Source of the DNA: an uncultured Flavobacteriales bacterium
Lineage (GTDB): Bacteria; Bacteroidota; Bacteroidia; Flavobacteriales_D; Crocinitomicaceae
Length of the DNA stretch: 64,000 bases
Direction of reading: 5' to 3'
Assembly (NCBI GenBank): GCA_905478665.1
Contig: CAJQJL010000048.1
Coordinates: 1 to 64,000 of the forward strand
Position 1 is the first letter of the stretch. Every line of letters starts with the position of its first letter. The position numbers and the translations under genes were made by a program. This document shows positions 10,106 through 20,842 of the stretch, in pieces. The notes below the pieces were generated by a model. It was given only the letters and a program-made list of their open reading frames with translations. It was not told the origin of the DNA and searched no databases.

Positions 10106-10669
10106 CTAATCCTCGAACTGAATCTTCCATGCCCCTCTAAAATCTCCAAGATGATAGCCTGTTGCATTGTCTTTTGGATAACGCAGTTGTACAACATCTA
10201 ACGTTTCTTCGCTAATATCTGTTCCAGGTATTCCGTGACATTTAAGACAGGTCGGCATTCCCAATCTAATGGTTTTATAATATGTCACTTGCTTGTCGTG
10301 AGTGACCACAGTATCCATTAAGTCTGATGATTCCAGTGATTTGAGTAGTTCAAGCTCGAAATTTGTCGCTGTATTTGAAGAATTCCTAGGTTTAGACGTA
10401 ACACGAGAAATCTTGACATTATGCGCTTTCGAAAGCGAATCCATCAACACTGAAGCATTGAGGTTGCAAAAATCAATTGCCTGCACTGGTCCACCTGATT
10501 TGATTTCTCTGCCGACGTTCATTAGCAATGTCTGTTGCGAAATAGTACTAATGGAGTCACCGATTTCCTGATAGTTTGTAGTTGGTTCAATGTTTTCTTC
10601 TGTGTTTGGATTGGTATCACATGAGTAGAAGAAAAAAGTAAGGGCAATGAGCGTAAATATTGACTTCAT
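10106..10669 (-). CDS. Lipoprotein with heme-binding CxxCH motif (DUF3365/Tll0287-like)
   Basis: CLKCHG motif, lipobox FFFYSCD, ends YHLGDFRGAWKIQF. Confidence 0.65.
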   Translation of the reverse strand: MKSIFTLIALTFFFYSCDTNPNTEENIEPTTNYQEIGDSISTISQQTLLMNVGREIKSGGPVQAIDFCNLNASVLMDSLSKAHNVKISRVTSKPRNSSNTATNFELELLKSLESSDLMDTVVTHDKQVTYYKTIRLGMPTCLKCHGIPGTDISEETLDVVQLRYPKDNATGYHLGDFRGAWKIQFED

Positions 10670-10787
10670 GATGGAAGAGTTTGTCTGGTTAGAATACTAA
10701 GTTGGTTAAAATTGACAGTAAAGAGTGACATTTTCGCGTAAAATTTTAAAATTTGGATTTAACGTTAGTGATTACTAACTTTGTTTC

Positions 10788-11372
10788 ATGGATTTATCAA
10801 AAAGACAAATCGAAATTATTGAAGCTGCAACCAAATTAATTGGAAAAGGTGGTGTTCAAAGTCTTACTACAAAGACCTTGGCGGCTGAGATGGGTTTTTC
10901 TGAACCAGCGCTTTATAGACACTTTGTAGATAAAAATGAAATATTAAAATCAGTACTCATCTACTATAAAGAAGTTCTTCGGCAAGGATTAACCAATGTA
11001 ATGCATTCTGATTTTACAGGAAAGGAGAAGATTAAAGCCATGATTGATTTTCAATTCAAACACTTCACGAAATTTCCCGCTGTGATCATGGTTATCTTTT
11101 CAGAAACTAGTTTTCAGTATGATAGTCAGTTGTCTCAGACTGTATCAGGAATAATGCTTCAAAAGAGTAAAATGGTGAGTAGCATTATCGAATCAGGACA
11201 ACAAGAAGGGACAATTAGAAAAGACATTGCTCCTGAGCAACTTGCCACTGTCATCATGGGGAGTATGAGATTCACGATCCTAAAATGGAGATTGTCCAAA
11301 TTCAATTTTGATTTGATTCAGGAGGGAGAAACATTATGGAGCACAATTGATTTGTTGCTTAAAGAAGAATAA
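10788..11372 (+). CDS. TetR/AcrR family transcriptional regulator
   Basis: N-terminal HTH TKTLAAEMGFSEPALYRHFVDKNEILKSV. Confidence 0.9.
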   Translation: MDLSKRQIEIIEAATKLIGKGGVQSLTTKTLAAEMGFSEPALYRHFVDKNEILKSVLIYYKEVLRQGLTNVMHSDFTGKEKIKAMIDFQFKHFTKFPAVIMVIFSETSFQYDSQLSQTVSGIMLQKSKMVSSIIESGQQEGTIRKDIAPEQLATVIMGSMRFTILKWRLSKFNFDLIQEGETLWSTIDLLLKEE

Positions 11373-11404
11373 TTTTTTTGACACAATAGTTAATAAACAT
11401 TAAC

Positions 11405-11866
11405 ATGATAAAAATGAAAAAATACAGTTACGCACTTGTTGTAGGGATGACATTCGTTCTTGTAAGCTGCGGAAATAGCCCAGAAAACGAGATCTCAAAT
11501 TCAGATCCGATTCATGAAGGACATAATCATGAGGATGAATCTATTGAGTTGGACAATGGAAAAAAGTGGATCGTGGTAGATGAAATGATGGGACATATCA
11601 GAAACATGGAAACTGACATCTCTCTTTTCGAAAGTCTAGAGGAAAAAGATTATCACGCTTTGGCGGTTAAGTTAGAGGACAACATTGGTTTATTAACCTC
11701 GAATTGTACAATGACAGGTCAGGCGCATGATGAATTGCATAAATGGTTACTTCCATATATCGATATGGTGGGTGAACTTTCCAATGCTAAAAACGATGAA
11801 GAAGCAAGTGCGGCTTACCATAAAATTCAAGTATCGTTCAAAACATTTAATACCTATTTCGAATGA
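11405..11866 (+). CDS. Hypothetical lipoprotein
   Basis: Lipobox VLVSCGNS; His/Glu-rich N-terminus. Confidence 0.75.
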   Translation: MIKMKKYSYALVVGMTFVLVSCGNSPENEISNSDPIHEGHNHEDESIELDNGKKWIVVDEMMGHIRNMETDISLFESLEEKDYHALAVKLEDNIGLLTSNCTMTGQAHDELHKWLLPYIDMVGELSNAKNDEEASAAYHKIQVSFKTFNTYFE

Positions 11867-12069
11867 ATTTGACAAACGTACATACAAATGATTATGTCGT
11901 ATCGGTTGTTCCGATTTTATTGACTTGTCTAAATGACAATGCGGTATTTGGAAATGAGAAAGGAATAGAGGCTCCGCTAAGCGTTGGCGAAATCATAGAA
12001 ATTGAACCAACGGTGAAACACTGGATCAATGCCATCAAAGAGCATAATTTTTCACTGATTAAATCCTAA
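11863..12069 (+). CDS. Small hypothetical protein
   Basis: 68 aa, 4-bp overlap with the upstream gene, within the efflux operon. Confidence 0.5.
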   Translation: MNLTNVHTNDYVVSVVPILLTCLNDNAVFGNEKGIEAPLSVGEIIEIEPTVKHWINAIKEHNFSLIKS

Positions 12070-12080
12070 AATTTGAAGAT

Positions 12081-13406
12081 ATGAAACAGTTTTTTTCTAC
12101 GAATTCAAAGTTAGTAATTACTAACGTTGTTCTTCTGTTAATCGTTAATTATGCCCAATCTCAAACTTGGGAATTGGAGCAGTGCATTGATACTGCATTA
12201 GTCAATAATAAAAAACTAGAAATCGCTAAGAATGAGATTACAATAAGTGAACAGAGAAATAGGGAAGCCAAGGCCAATTTAATTCCCAAAGTTGTGCTCA
12301 ACGGAGAATACAAATATTACACAGACCTTCCGTACCAGTTAATGCCCTTGTCCGTTTTTGGCGGACCAGAAGGACAATTTAAGGAAGCACAATTTGGCGT
12401 TCCACATAATATTAATGCAAATGTGCAATTGAACATTCCATTGTATAACCCGCAAGCTTACGGTGCGATTAAAGCCACACAGATTGCATCTGAAATCAAA
12501 GAGATTCAATATCAAAAAACGGAAGAAACGATATATCTGGAGGTTTCAAATTTGTACTACAACGCACAAATAGTAGGAAGTCAGCTTAAATTCATTGATA
12601 GCAACATCAATAATGTTTCATCGCTCTTGCTTAATGTAGAACTCTTGTACCAGCAGCTGCTTGCACAAAAAACAGATGTTGACAGAATTGCTTTGCAATT
12701 GGAGATCATAAAATCTCAAAGAGAAATACTATTGAATAAGTATGAGCAAATTCTCAATGGATTGAAATTTATCATGGGCATTTCAATTGATCGTGAATTG
12801 GAAGTGAATCCAAACATTGAGTATGCCAATACAAATACACCTGTTGTTCATTCGTCGCTCGACTTGTTGATGGGGCAATCCTATAGCAGCTTATTAAAAA
12901 GTGAGTTGAGCACATTGAAAAGAAGTCGACTTCCCTCCGTTTCTGTATTTGGTTCTTATGGGACACTCGGATACGGCTACGACGAAAAGCCCAACGATTT
13001 CTTAAATTTTTATCCAGTTGGACTTGCTGGCCTCCAAGTGAAGTATCCACTATTTAACGGAACTGTTACGCACAGAAAAATCGAACAAAAGAAAATTGAA
13101 ATTACCAACAGTGAATTGAAAGTCGCATTAATTGATGAACAAAGCGAGCTATTGATTGAAAATGCGAAGATGAAAAAAGCCACTGCAATTCTTACTGTTG
13201 AAACCAGCTTGTTGCAGATCGATATGGCGAAATCAATTTACGAGAACACAGAGCTACAAAGGCAAAATGAAGTGTCTACCCTCAATGATGTTCTAATGGC
13301 GGATACGGCATTGCGAGAGGCACAGCAAAATTATTTATCTGCCATTATCGATTACTTGAAGGCAGATCTTGAATTGAAAAACTTAACAGGAAACACCTTA
13401 AAATAA
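12081..13406 (+). CDS. TolC-family outer membrane efflux protein
   Basis: Signal peptide, WELEQCIDTALVNN..., coiled-coil TolC-like sequence, operon context. Confidence 0.9.
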   Translation: MKQFFSTNSKLVITNVVLLLIVNYAQSQTWELEQCIDTALVNNKKLEIAKNEITISEQRNREAKANLIPKVVLNGEYKYYTDLPYQLMPLSVFGGPEGQFKEAQFGVPHNINANVQLNIPLYNPQAYGAIKATQIASEIKEIQYQKTEETIYLEVSNLYYNAQIVGSQLKFIDSNINNVSSLLLNVELLYQQLLAQKTDVDRIALQLEIIKSQREILLNKYEQILNGLKFIMGISIDRELEVNPNIEYANTNTPVVHSSLDLLMGQSYSSLLKSELSTLKRSRLPSVSVFGSYGTLGYGYDEKPNDFLNFYPVGLAGLQVKYPLFNGTVTHRKIEQKKIEITNSELKVALIDEQSELLIENAKMKKATAILTVETSLLQIDMAKSIYENTELQRQNEVSTLNDVLMADTALREAQQNYLSAIIDYLKADLELKNLTGNTLK

Positions 13407-13410
13407 AATC

Positions 13411-14466
13411 ATGAAAAAGTTAACAGGAATATTGATACTCATTGCTTTAGCAGTTTTGATCGTCGTTCAACTTAAGGGAAACAAAGAAATCTCTGAAAAC
13501 AGAATTTATCAGTACGATAAAGAACAAGAAATTATAGTTCACACAGAGAAAGTTCAACTTTCATACGGTAAAGGAAATTATTCATTTACAGGAACTTTTG
13601 AAGCATTTAAAGAAGTGAAGATAAACGCAGACGTACAGGGTAAAATCGTGAAAATGTATGTTGATGAAGGTGCTTCCGTCAAGAAAGGTCAAAACTTAAT
13701 AAAGCTAGATGACCAATTGTTAAAACTTCAACTTCAATCGGTAGAAGCGCAGATCGAAGGACTTGAAGCTGATGTAAAAAGATACACTGTTCTTTCAGAA
13801 GCTGATGCGATTCAAGGCGTGAAGTTAGAGAAGACATTATTGGGATTGAAAACAGCGAAGATTCAACGACAAACACTGCTCGAAACAATCGCTAAAACAA
13901 CAATCAAAGCTCCATTTAGTGGGATTGTAACGATGAAAATGACGGAAATTGGTGCATTTGCTGCTCCAGGAATGCCGTTGGTTATGTTGACAGACATTTC
14001 CAATTTAAAATTCACTGTCAATGTATCTGAGAATGATTTGAGCTTATTTGAGATGAATAAATCCTATAATCTTAAAGCAGATTTGTTCTCGGATTTGGAG
14101 CTCAAAGGTGAGGTAATCCTGATTGGGAGCAAAGGGAATATGGGAAATAGTTTTCCTGTACATTTCAAAGTAGAAAACACTGCTAAAACTGCCATCAAGT
14201 CCAAGATGTTTGGAGAAGTATCCGTGGATGTAACAGGTGATGATAAGTCTATTCTAATTCCTTCTTCTGCAATTATTGGTTCGAATATTCAACCGCAAGT
14301 TTACATGGTAAAAGAGGGTAAGGCAGTACTTCATAACGTTTCTATTTCACGACGAATTGGAAACAAAGCGGTAATTGAAAATGGGGTGGCAGAAGGTGAT
14401 GAGATCGTTACTTCGGGGTTCATCAACCTCTTTGATGGAGCGAATGTGATAAACAGTAAAAACTAG
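13411..14466 (+). CDS. RND efflux periplasmic adaptor subunit
   Basis: GKIVKMYVDEGASVKKGQNLIKLD ... TIKAPFSGIV. Confidence 0.93.
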   Translation: MKKLTGILILIALAVLIVVQLKGNKEISENRIYQYDKEQEIIVHTEKVQLSYGKGNYSFTGTFEAFKEVKINADVQGKIVKMYVDEGASVKKGQNLIKLDDQLLKLQLQSVEAQIEGLEADVKRYTVLSEADAIQGVKLEKTLLGLKTAKIQRQTLLETIAKTTIKAPFSGIVTMKMTEIGAFAAPGMPLVMLTDISNLKFTVNVSENDLSLFEMNKSYNLKADLFSDLELKGEVILIGSKGNMGNSFPVHFKVENTAKTAIKSKMFGEVSVDVTGDDKSILIPSSAIIGSNIQPQVYMVKEGKAVLHNVSISRRIGNKAVIENGVAEGDEIVTSGFINLFDGANVINSKN

Positions 14467-14470
14467 AAAC

Positions 14471-17400
14471 ATGAATATTACAGAAATTTCAATAAAACGT
14501 CCTTCGCTGATAATTGTAATTTTCAGTGTGTTTGCACTATTGGGGTTCATTGGCTACAAGAGTTTGAGTTATGAATTGATGCCTGATTTTAATCAACCCG
14601 TAGTTGTAATTAAAACTGTATATCCTGGTGCTGATCCACAGGAAGTGGAAACCTCAGTATCCCGAAAAATTGAAGATGCGCTTTCAAACTTGGAAGGCGT
14701 AGAATTTCTTATTACGAAGTCATTGCCGAATGCATCCGTCGTTATTGTCAACCTAAATTATGGTACCGACTTAGATCAAACAATGCAGGATGCTCAACGG
14801 TATATTGATAACATCCGAAAAGATTTACCAGAAGACATCCTCAGTCCAGAAATGAGTAAAGTTTCACCGAACGATCTGCCGATAATGTCTATCAGTGCGA
14901 CAAGTGATCTGCCTTCAACAGAATTTTATCAAAAAATGAAGGATGAGTTTCTGCCGCAGATCCAACAGATTAATGGTGTCGCTGAACTGACGCTGCTCGG
15001 CGGAGAAGAGCGAGAGATTCAGGTAAAAGTGAATCAAGACAAATTAAGGTTGAATGGACTTTCACTCATCCAAGTCGTTGAGGCAATTAATCGATCTGGG
15101 ATTGATCTTCCAACAGGAAAGATTGAGTCTTCTACTGAAAGTAATTCTGTTCGGTTAACGGGTAAATTTACGAAGATTGAAGATGTTAAAAACGTTCAGG
15201 TTGCTATGCCTGCTCCAGAAAGCCCTATCTACGTTAAGGATGTTGCTGAAGTCACCGATGAGATAAAGAAAATCACATCCATAAGCAGGTATAATGGGAA
15301 GAATGGAATTGGAATTCTACTGAAAAAACAGGGAGATGCCAATGCTGTTGATGTATCAAAAGCGATCCGTGATAAATTCGAGGTCATCGAAAAGCAGAAT
15401 GTTGGAGACAATGTGAAGTTCATTATTGCGGATGACAGTACGGACAATACCATAGCTGCGGTGGATTCCGTTGTAGCAGATCTTATCCTTGCCGTGATTC
15501 TTGTATCGCTGGTGATGCTCCTGTTTTTAAGAAGTTTCAGAAATGCATTGATTGTTTTAGTTGCTATACCAACGTCATTGATAACGGCATTCGCGGTAAT
15601 GTGGATGTTAGGCTACACACTTAATCTGATGACGCTTCTAGCAATGTCATTGATCATCGGGATTTTAGTGGATGATGCCACTGTAGTTCTGGAAAACATC
15701 CAGCGTCATTTGGACATGGGGAAAGGGAAACGTGAAGCGGCTATGGATGGACGTATGGAAATTGGCTTTTCCGCAGTCTCAATTACCCTGGTCGATATCG
15801 TCGTGTTTTTGCCAATCCTCTTCATTCAAGTTTTCGTTGCAGACATGTTACAGCAATTTGCAGTCGTTGTTATTACTTCGACATTGACAAGTTTATTGGT
15901 CGGCTTTACATTGACGCCTTGGATGGCATCCAGAATGGGTAAGTCTGAAGACATTCAACCCACAAATTTCTTCAACAAGTTCTTACTGTGGTTCGAGAAA
16001 CAACTCGACAAATTCACAAACTGGTATGGTAAGCAATTGGAATGGGTGCTAAGTCACAAGCTTGCATTTATGGGGATAATCGTCGCCTTGTTTGCTTTAA
16101 CGGCTGTAATGATGAAACAAAACATTATTGGTTCCGAATTAATTTCTACTGGTGATCAGGGAAAATTCAAGTTGAATCTGGAATACGATAAGTCTACGTC
16201 CATTCAGCAAAACAATATCACTTCTCAGCAAGTAGAAGATTTCATATTGCATCAAAAAGATGTTGAGTCCGTGTTTAGTAATATTGGCGGTCCAAGTACT
16301 GGAATTGGAAGTTTGGGTGTCGGTTCTGCTAACAAAACGGAATTTACGATTCAACTTAAACCCGCAGATGAACGAAACGGTCAAGCCACAGAGCGATTCA
16401 TGCGCGATCTCAGATCAGCATTGAAAGAAAAGTATTCGGGCATTAATTACTCAATGGCAGCACTTGGCTTAATTCCACGATCGGCTCCAGTTGAATTGAC
16501 TTTAAGTGGTAACGATTTGGATGAAGTGATGCAGGTGGGGAATGATTTAAAGTCTGTCATCGAAAAGATCCCCGGAGCAGATAATGTTCAGCTGTCTGTA
16601 GAGGAAGGAAGTCCAGAGTACAAAATCATTCCAGATCAGGACAAAATGCAACGTTTAGGGTTAAATACCGCATATGTTGGAATGAATCTTAGAACTGCAT
16701 TGACTGGCAATGAAGATGCAACGCTCACAGAAGATGGTACTGAATATCCAATACGTGTCTGGTTTGATGATCTCAATCGAGAGAACTATGAAGATCTTGA
16801 AAATCTCACAATTGTGAATCCAAAAGGAATTCCAATTATGGTCTCTCAGTTCGCTGAAGTTGTAAAGGACAATTCACCGTCATTACTGGAACGAAAAGAT
16901 CGTCAATCAGCGGTAACTCTAACTTCTGATGCACTGGGTCGACCTTCGGGTACTGTTGCAGATGATGTTGTTGCCTACTTAAAAGAAAATCCTTTACCTG
17001 AAGGCATCGAAATGACTTGGGGAAGTGATATTAAAAGACAGAATGATAGTTTTGGAGCACTAGGATCAGTTTTGTTGATTTCATTCTTGTTGATCTATTT
17101 GATTATGGTTGCACTTTATGACAGTTTTGTGTATCCATTTGTAGTGTTGTTCTCTATTCCAGTTGCTGTAATTGGTGCATTCTTGGCATTGAACTTATCA
17201 ATTAGTCACTTGAGCTTATTTGCCTTGCTTGGTATGATTATGCTTATGGGACTGGTAGTGAAAAATGCCATACTTATTGTGGATTTCACCAATCAACTCA
17301 AGGCCCAAGGGATGCATTACAAAGAAGCGCTAATTGTTGCGGGTAAAGGAAGAATGCGACCAATTTTAATGACAAGTATCTCGATGATTGTGGGAATGTT

Positions 17401-17587
17401 ACCAATCGCTTTAGCGACAGGAACAGCTAGTGAATGGAAGAATGGACTTGCTTGGGTTATAATTGGAGGGGTCACATCGTCGTTGATTCTAACGGTATAC
17501 TTGGTTCCCGTAGTCTACTATGTTGTTGATAGCATCAAAGAACGTTTTTCGAGAAAGAAAGTGGAGATAATGAGTATTGAAGAATAA
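14471..17587 (+). CDS. RND efflux permease (AcrB/HAE1-like)
   Basis: 1038 aa, N-terminal ISIKRPSLIIVIF, YPGADPQEVE, GILVDDATVVLENIQRH. Confidence 0.95.
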   Translation: MNITEISIKRPSLIIVIFSVFALLGFIGYKSLSYELMPDFNQPVVVIKTVYPGADPQEVETSVSRKIEDALSNLEGVEFLITKSLPNASVVIVNLNYGTDLDQTMQDAQRYIDNIRKDLPEDILSPEMSKVSPNDLPIMSISATSDLPSTEFYQKMKDEFLPQIQQINGVAELTLLGGEEREIQVKVNQDKLRLNGLSLIQVVEAINRSGIDLPTGKIESSTESNSVRLTGKFTKIEDVKNVQVAMPAPESPIYVKDVAEVTDEIKKITSISRYNGKNGIGILLKKQGDANAVDVSKAIRDKFEVIEKQNVGDNVKFIIADDSTDNTIAAVDSVVADLILAVILVSLVMLLFLRSFRNALIVLVAIPTSLITAFAVMWMLGYTLNLMTLLAMSLIIGILVDDATVVLENIQRHLDMGKGKREAAMDGRMEIGFSAVSITLVDIVVFLPILFIQVFVADMLQQFAVVVITSTLTSLLVGFTLTPWMASRMGKSEDIQPTNFFNKFLLWFEKQLDKFTNWYGKQLEWVLSHKLAFMGIIVALFALTAVMMKQNIIGSELISTGDQGKFKLNLEYDKSTSIQQNNITSQQVEDFILHQKDVESVFSNIGGPSTGIGSLGVGSANKTEFTIQLKPADERNGQATERFMRDLRSALKEKYSGINYSMAALGLIPRSAPVELTLSGNDLDEVMQVGNDLKSVIEKIPGADNVQLSVEEGSPEYKIIPDQDKMQRLGLNTAYVGMNLRTALTGNEDATLTEDGTEYPIRVWFDDLNRENYEDLENLTIVNPKGIPIMVSQFAEVVKDNSPSLLERKDRQSAVTLTSDALGRPSGTVADDVVAYLKENPLPEGIEMTWGSDIKRQNDSFGALGSVLLISFLLIYLIMVALYDSFVYPFVVLFSIPVAVIGAFLALNLSISHLSLFALLGMIMLMGLVVKNAILIVDFTNQLKAQGMHYKEALIVAGKGRMRPILMTSISMIVGMLPIALATGTASEWKNGLAWVIIGGVTSSLILTVYLVPVVYYVVDSIKERFSRKKVEIMSIEE

Positions 17588-17630
17588 GTGTGCTTAAACC
17601 TCAAATGAACAAATTTCACAAACCAAAAAA

Positions 17631-18083
17631 ATGAAGAAAATCATTGGATCGTTATTCCTAGTGACGGTAGTATTTGTTTTGCTGTCTGCAAGAACGGCTG
17701 AACCTCCAGCGACATATTCCTTGACCGTAAAAGTCTTTCATCTGCGCAATTCTACAGGAACACTTCAGTTCACGCTTTACAACAAAGACGGGACTATTCC
17801 AGATGAAAAATTCAAGAAATACTATCGGCAACAAACAGCTGAAATAAATAGCCACAGTTCGTATGTAACCTTCAAAAATCTACCAAAAGGCAAATACGCG
17901 GTCAACATTTTACATGATGAAAATGAGAATGGTAAAATAGATAAAGGATGGATTATGCCTGTAGAAGGAATCGGATTCACAAATTTTACCTCCATTGGAT
18001 TCTCCAACCGTCCGAATTTCAAAAAGGCCAGTTTCTACCTCGGGTCAAATACTACAAAAACAGTGAAGGTAATTTATATGTAA
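17631..18083 (+). CDS. DUF2141-like secreted protein
   Basis: NSTGTLQFTLYNKDG...KGKYAVNILHDENENGKIDKGW...PVEGIGF pattern. Confidence 0.8.
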   Translation: MKKIIGSLFLVTVVFVLLSARTAEPPATYSLTVKVFHLRNSTGTLQFTLYNKDGTIPDEKFKKYYRQQTAEINSHSSYVTFKNLPKGKYAVNILHDENENGKIDKGWIMPVEGIGFTNFTSIGFSNRPNFKKASFYLGSNTTKTVKVIYM

Positions 18084-18093
18084 ACAAGAATTC

Positions 18094-18918
18094 ATGAGTA
18101 AAATTGAAAAAGTATTTAAGAGTTTATCGGCATATCACCATTTCTTAGTCTTTCTTATAATTCTGACTGTACTTAAGATTGTTAATGTGTTTATTACACA
18201 AGGGCAGGATGAAGGATTGCATTTTGCACTGCTAGGTGTAGGTTTAATCGTCATCTCAACAGGATTCCATTTTGGATTTAGTTATCTGTTTGATCGGAGC
18301 AAGAAATATCTTCATTCGCTGATAAGTACCTTCTTGATTCTATTGATGCTCTCGTACGCTGATCCAGAACCTGTTCGGGGAATAATGGTGATTTTACTTC
18401 TTTACGTGGCAAAATTTTTCATCAAATATAAAGGACAGAATATTTTCAATCCTGTCGTATTTACGATTGGAGCGGTCACCTTATTGGCTCTCGTCATTCC
18501 TTCTTTAGGCGTTCCGCCAATGGATTTTACAGGAATTGATATCCGCTTTCCAATTATGGGAATGAATGTACCTTTGACACTACTCCCGATAACATTGGCT
18601 TTACTATTCAACGTAGCAAGAGTTAAGCGACATCCTCTAGCTTTAAGTTTTATTCTCACTTCATTGTTATTGGGTTTTTATCTAGAAGCTTATCAGAATG
18701 ATCCTTTCTCCTATTTAATCATCTTCTCATTTATTGGCGCAGCAGTCATTGTTGAACCAAAGACTTCACCTCTAAAGTGGAAAAATCAGGTAATTTATGG
18801 GGTTGTGATGGCTCTTTTTATAGCTGTCTTAACAAAGTTGAATGTGCCAAATCCGATTGTTATAGGGCTCTTATTTGCTAATATCATCTACTTCATTTCA
18901 AAGCGTGATAAAAACTAG
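18094..18918 (+). CDS. RnfD/NqrB-like membrane protein
   Basis: Multi-TM, FNPVVFTIG and EPKTSPLKWKNQVIYG motifs. Confidence 0.75.
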   Translation: MSKIEKVFKSLSAYHHFLVFLIILTVLKIVNVFITQGQDEGLHFALLGVGLIVISTGFHFGFSYLFDRSKKYLHSLISTFLILLMLSYADPEPVRGIMVILLLYVAKFFIKYKGQNIFNPVVFTIGAVTLLALVIPSLGVPPMDFTGIDIRFPIMGMNVPLTLLPITLALLFNVARVKRHPLALSFILTSLLLGFYLEAYQNDPFSYLIIFSFIGAAVIVEPKTSPLKWKNQVIYGVVMALFIAVLTKLNVPNPIVIGLLFANIIYFISKRDKN

Positions 18919-18970
18919 AGATGACCGTTAGAATTCTTTTCCTAGAGAGCGAGATACTAAAAAAAGAAAA

Positions 18971-19003
18971 CGGGACAAGTTCTAATATTTTGAACTTGTC
19001 CCG
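18971..19003 (-). terminator. Intrinsic terminator on the minus strand; candidate displaced tRNA-Leu terminator
   Basis: 12-bp perfect stem CGGGACAAGTTC/GAACTTGTCCCG with T-rich tract on the minus strand. Confidence 0.7.
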
Positions 19004-19097
19004 CTTCGTACACCGCCCGCAACAACGTTCGAACCACAATAGGAGATAAAAGGTTTTTTTTTAACAGAAATCCATTGATTTGTTGCCTTTCGCTGTT

Positions 19098-19874
19098 TTA
19101 TGTGTTTTCAGATATTTTCTCCACGAGTAACTTTCCATAGTTAGTAGCGGCTTTAATGAGTTTTTGATTTTCCTTTTTTGATCCCCAAATGAAGAGTTTA
19201 GAAATTGTTGCTTTTGCCCAGTTTTTGCGAGTAAGATTTGGGATCGTTTGTTTAAATGTCTCGAATTCTTTTTTTAGTTCTCTAAGTTCAACTTTTAGTT
19301 GCTCTTTGTCTTGGATAGATTCCTTTAATTCTTGGGCAAATTGTTCTTGAATGCTTTCGAGTTTTTGCTTAATATCTTCAGTTTCTTCTTTTGTGTAATA
19401 TTCATTTCCCTTTTCAATATTGTCAAAATGAAATTGCTTTAAAAAGTCATCCATTTCTTTATATTGCTGGTTAATACTTCTAACAATTGGGTCAGCTGAA
19501 ATATCCTCCCATAAATTTATAATCCAACTCTCAGTTTGTCTAGCTATTGTGTTTATACCATAAATTGTGAAATCTTCTTGATTCGTAAGTTTACCAGGAG
19601 CCATGGCTCCGTTGATTATGTAGTCTCGTTCGGTATGTTCTATAGTGGTGGAATTCATAATATTTGTTGTACGACTTTTTTCCTTACTAACAACATAATC
19701 TTGTTCCTTGTTGGTGTAATTGAACTCAATATAAGTACCTTCCTTGAAATTGTATTTTATCGTTAGTTTACCATCCAATTGTGTTAACGTAAAATCCAGT
19801 GCATTAATGTGTGTACGAGTATTGTTCAGGGTCTTATTGATCTCATTTAGAATATTTGGTCTCAGTGTTTTCAT
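19098..19874 (-). CDS. Hypothetical coiled-coil protein
   Basis: 258 aa, coiled-coil rich (KQKLESIQEQFAQELKESIQDKEQLKVELRELKKEFETF). Confidence 0.7.
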   Translation of the reverse strand: MKTLRPNILNEINKTLNNTRTHINALDFTLTQLDGKLTIKYNFKEGTYIEFNYTNKEQDYVVSKEKSRTTNIMNSTTIEHTERDYIINGAMAPGKLTNQEDFTIYGINTIARQTESWIINLWEDISADPIVRSINQQYKEMDDFLKQFHFDNIEKGNEYYTKEETEDIKQKLESIQEQFAQELKESIQDKEQLKVELRELKKEFETFKQTIPNLTRKNWAKATISKLFIWGSKKENQKLIKAATNYGKLLVEKISENT

Positions 19875-20191
19875 AATAGTTTGGGAATGGTGTAATTATT
19901 ACAATAATACCTCTTCAACATTGGAACATCAAGTAAAATGAATGTATTTTAGAAGGATTCATTTTTTGTTCTTAATACTTATTGATGAGGAAATTGATCC
20001 TTTTTGAGGTAAAAGTTGTTATTGATAACCTAACTCGGATTCAATTAAGAGAAATAGATTATTCAATCTATAAATTATTCATATCTAAGCACTCGAATAA
20101 ATTATCAGTTCTAAAAAAACATACTATAAAAAAGAATTTTAGGGGGGGCTTTCAATTTAGTATTCAATCAATTCGCATACTATTTTTTGAA

Positions 20192-20842
20192 TCAATTATA
20201 TTCAAATATAAACTTATCATCTGGTTCAGAAACGTGTTCAATTTCAACAATTAAATTTTGAGGTAAATCAAAATTATAAACAACCGATGCCTCGAAATCA
20301 TATTCCAATAAATAACCATATATATTCTCAAGCCATAAATTATCAATTTTGTTTATTGGAATATGCGCTGTAATTATTGTCGGTTTTCCTGCACTAATCA
20401 TTCTTGACCTAAAATTAATTCCATATTTCGTTCTTAAATCGGATGCTAAAACAATTAATGATTCACTTCCAAACATCAAATACTGGTAACATTCTTCAAT
20501 TAAATAATCCTTGACCAAACCAAAATTAATTTCATTATCACTCCAATAAAAAGACTCACTACCAAGTGCAGAATTGATCTTTTTTAAAATACTTGATTGC
20601 AATTCATCACTATCAGAAGGGTGTATGAATCTGGATATTGCTTTTTCTAAATAGAGGTCTCTATTACCAATTTTCAAACCATAAGATTCGATAGAGTTCA
20701 ATTCAATATCATTCAGTTTTGTAGTATGATAACCTAGAATATGTGTATAGTTCTCTTTAATGGCTTGGATGAAAATGGACTTAGATTGGAATTGTTCAAC
20801 AAATTCTGCGCATTCTTTGTTTTCAAGGTCAAATATTCTCAT
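20192..20842 (-). CDS. Hypothetical protein, possibly ADP-ribosyltransferase-like
   Basis: YHTTKLNDIELNSIESYGLKI near the N-terminus and FEASVVYNFDLPQNLIVEIEHV at the C-terminus; 4-bp overlap with the upstream gene. Confidence 0.65.
   Translation of the reverse strand: MRIFDLENKECAEFVEQFQSKSIFIQAIKENYTHILGYHTTKLNDIELNSIESYGLKIGNRDLYLEKAISRFIHPSDSDELQSSILKKINSALGSESFYWSDNEINFGLVKDYLIEECYQYLMFGSESLIVLASDLRTKYGINFRSRMISAGKPTIITAHIPINKIDNLWLENIYGYLLEYDFEASVVYNFDLPQNLIVEIEHVSEPDDKFIFEYN

Noticed and set aside
19009-19020. GTACACCGCCCGC resembling the 3' end of 16S rRNA
   Set aside because: Only a dozen bases, no surrounding rRNA sequence; treated as coincidence within the att-like region.
20142-20148. 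G7 homopolymer as a phase-variation tract
   Set aside because: Not inside a convincing ORF or promoter; no supporting evidence.
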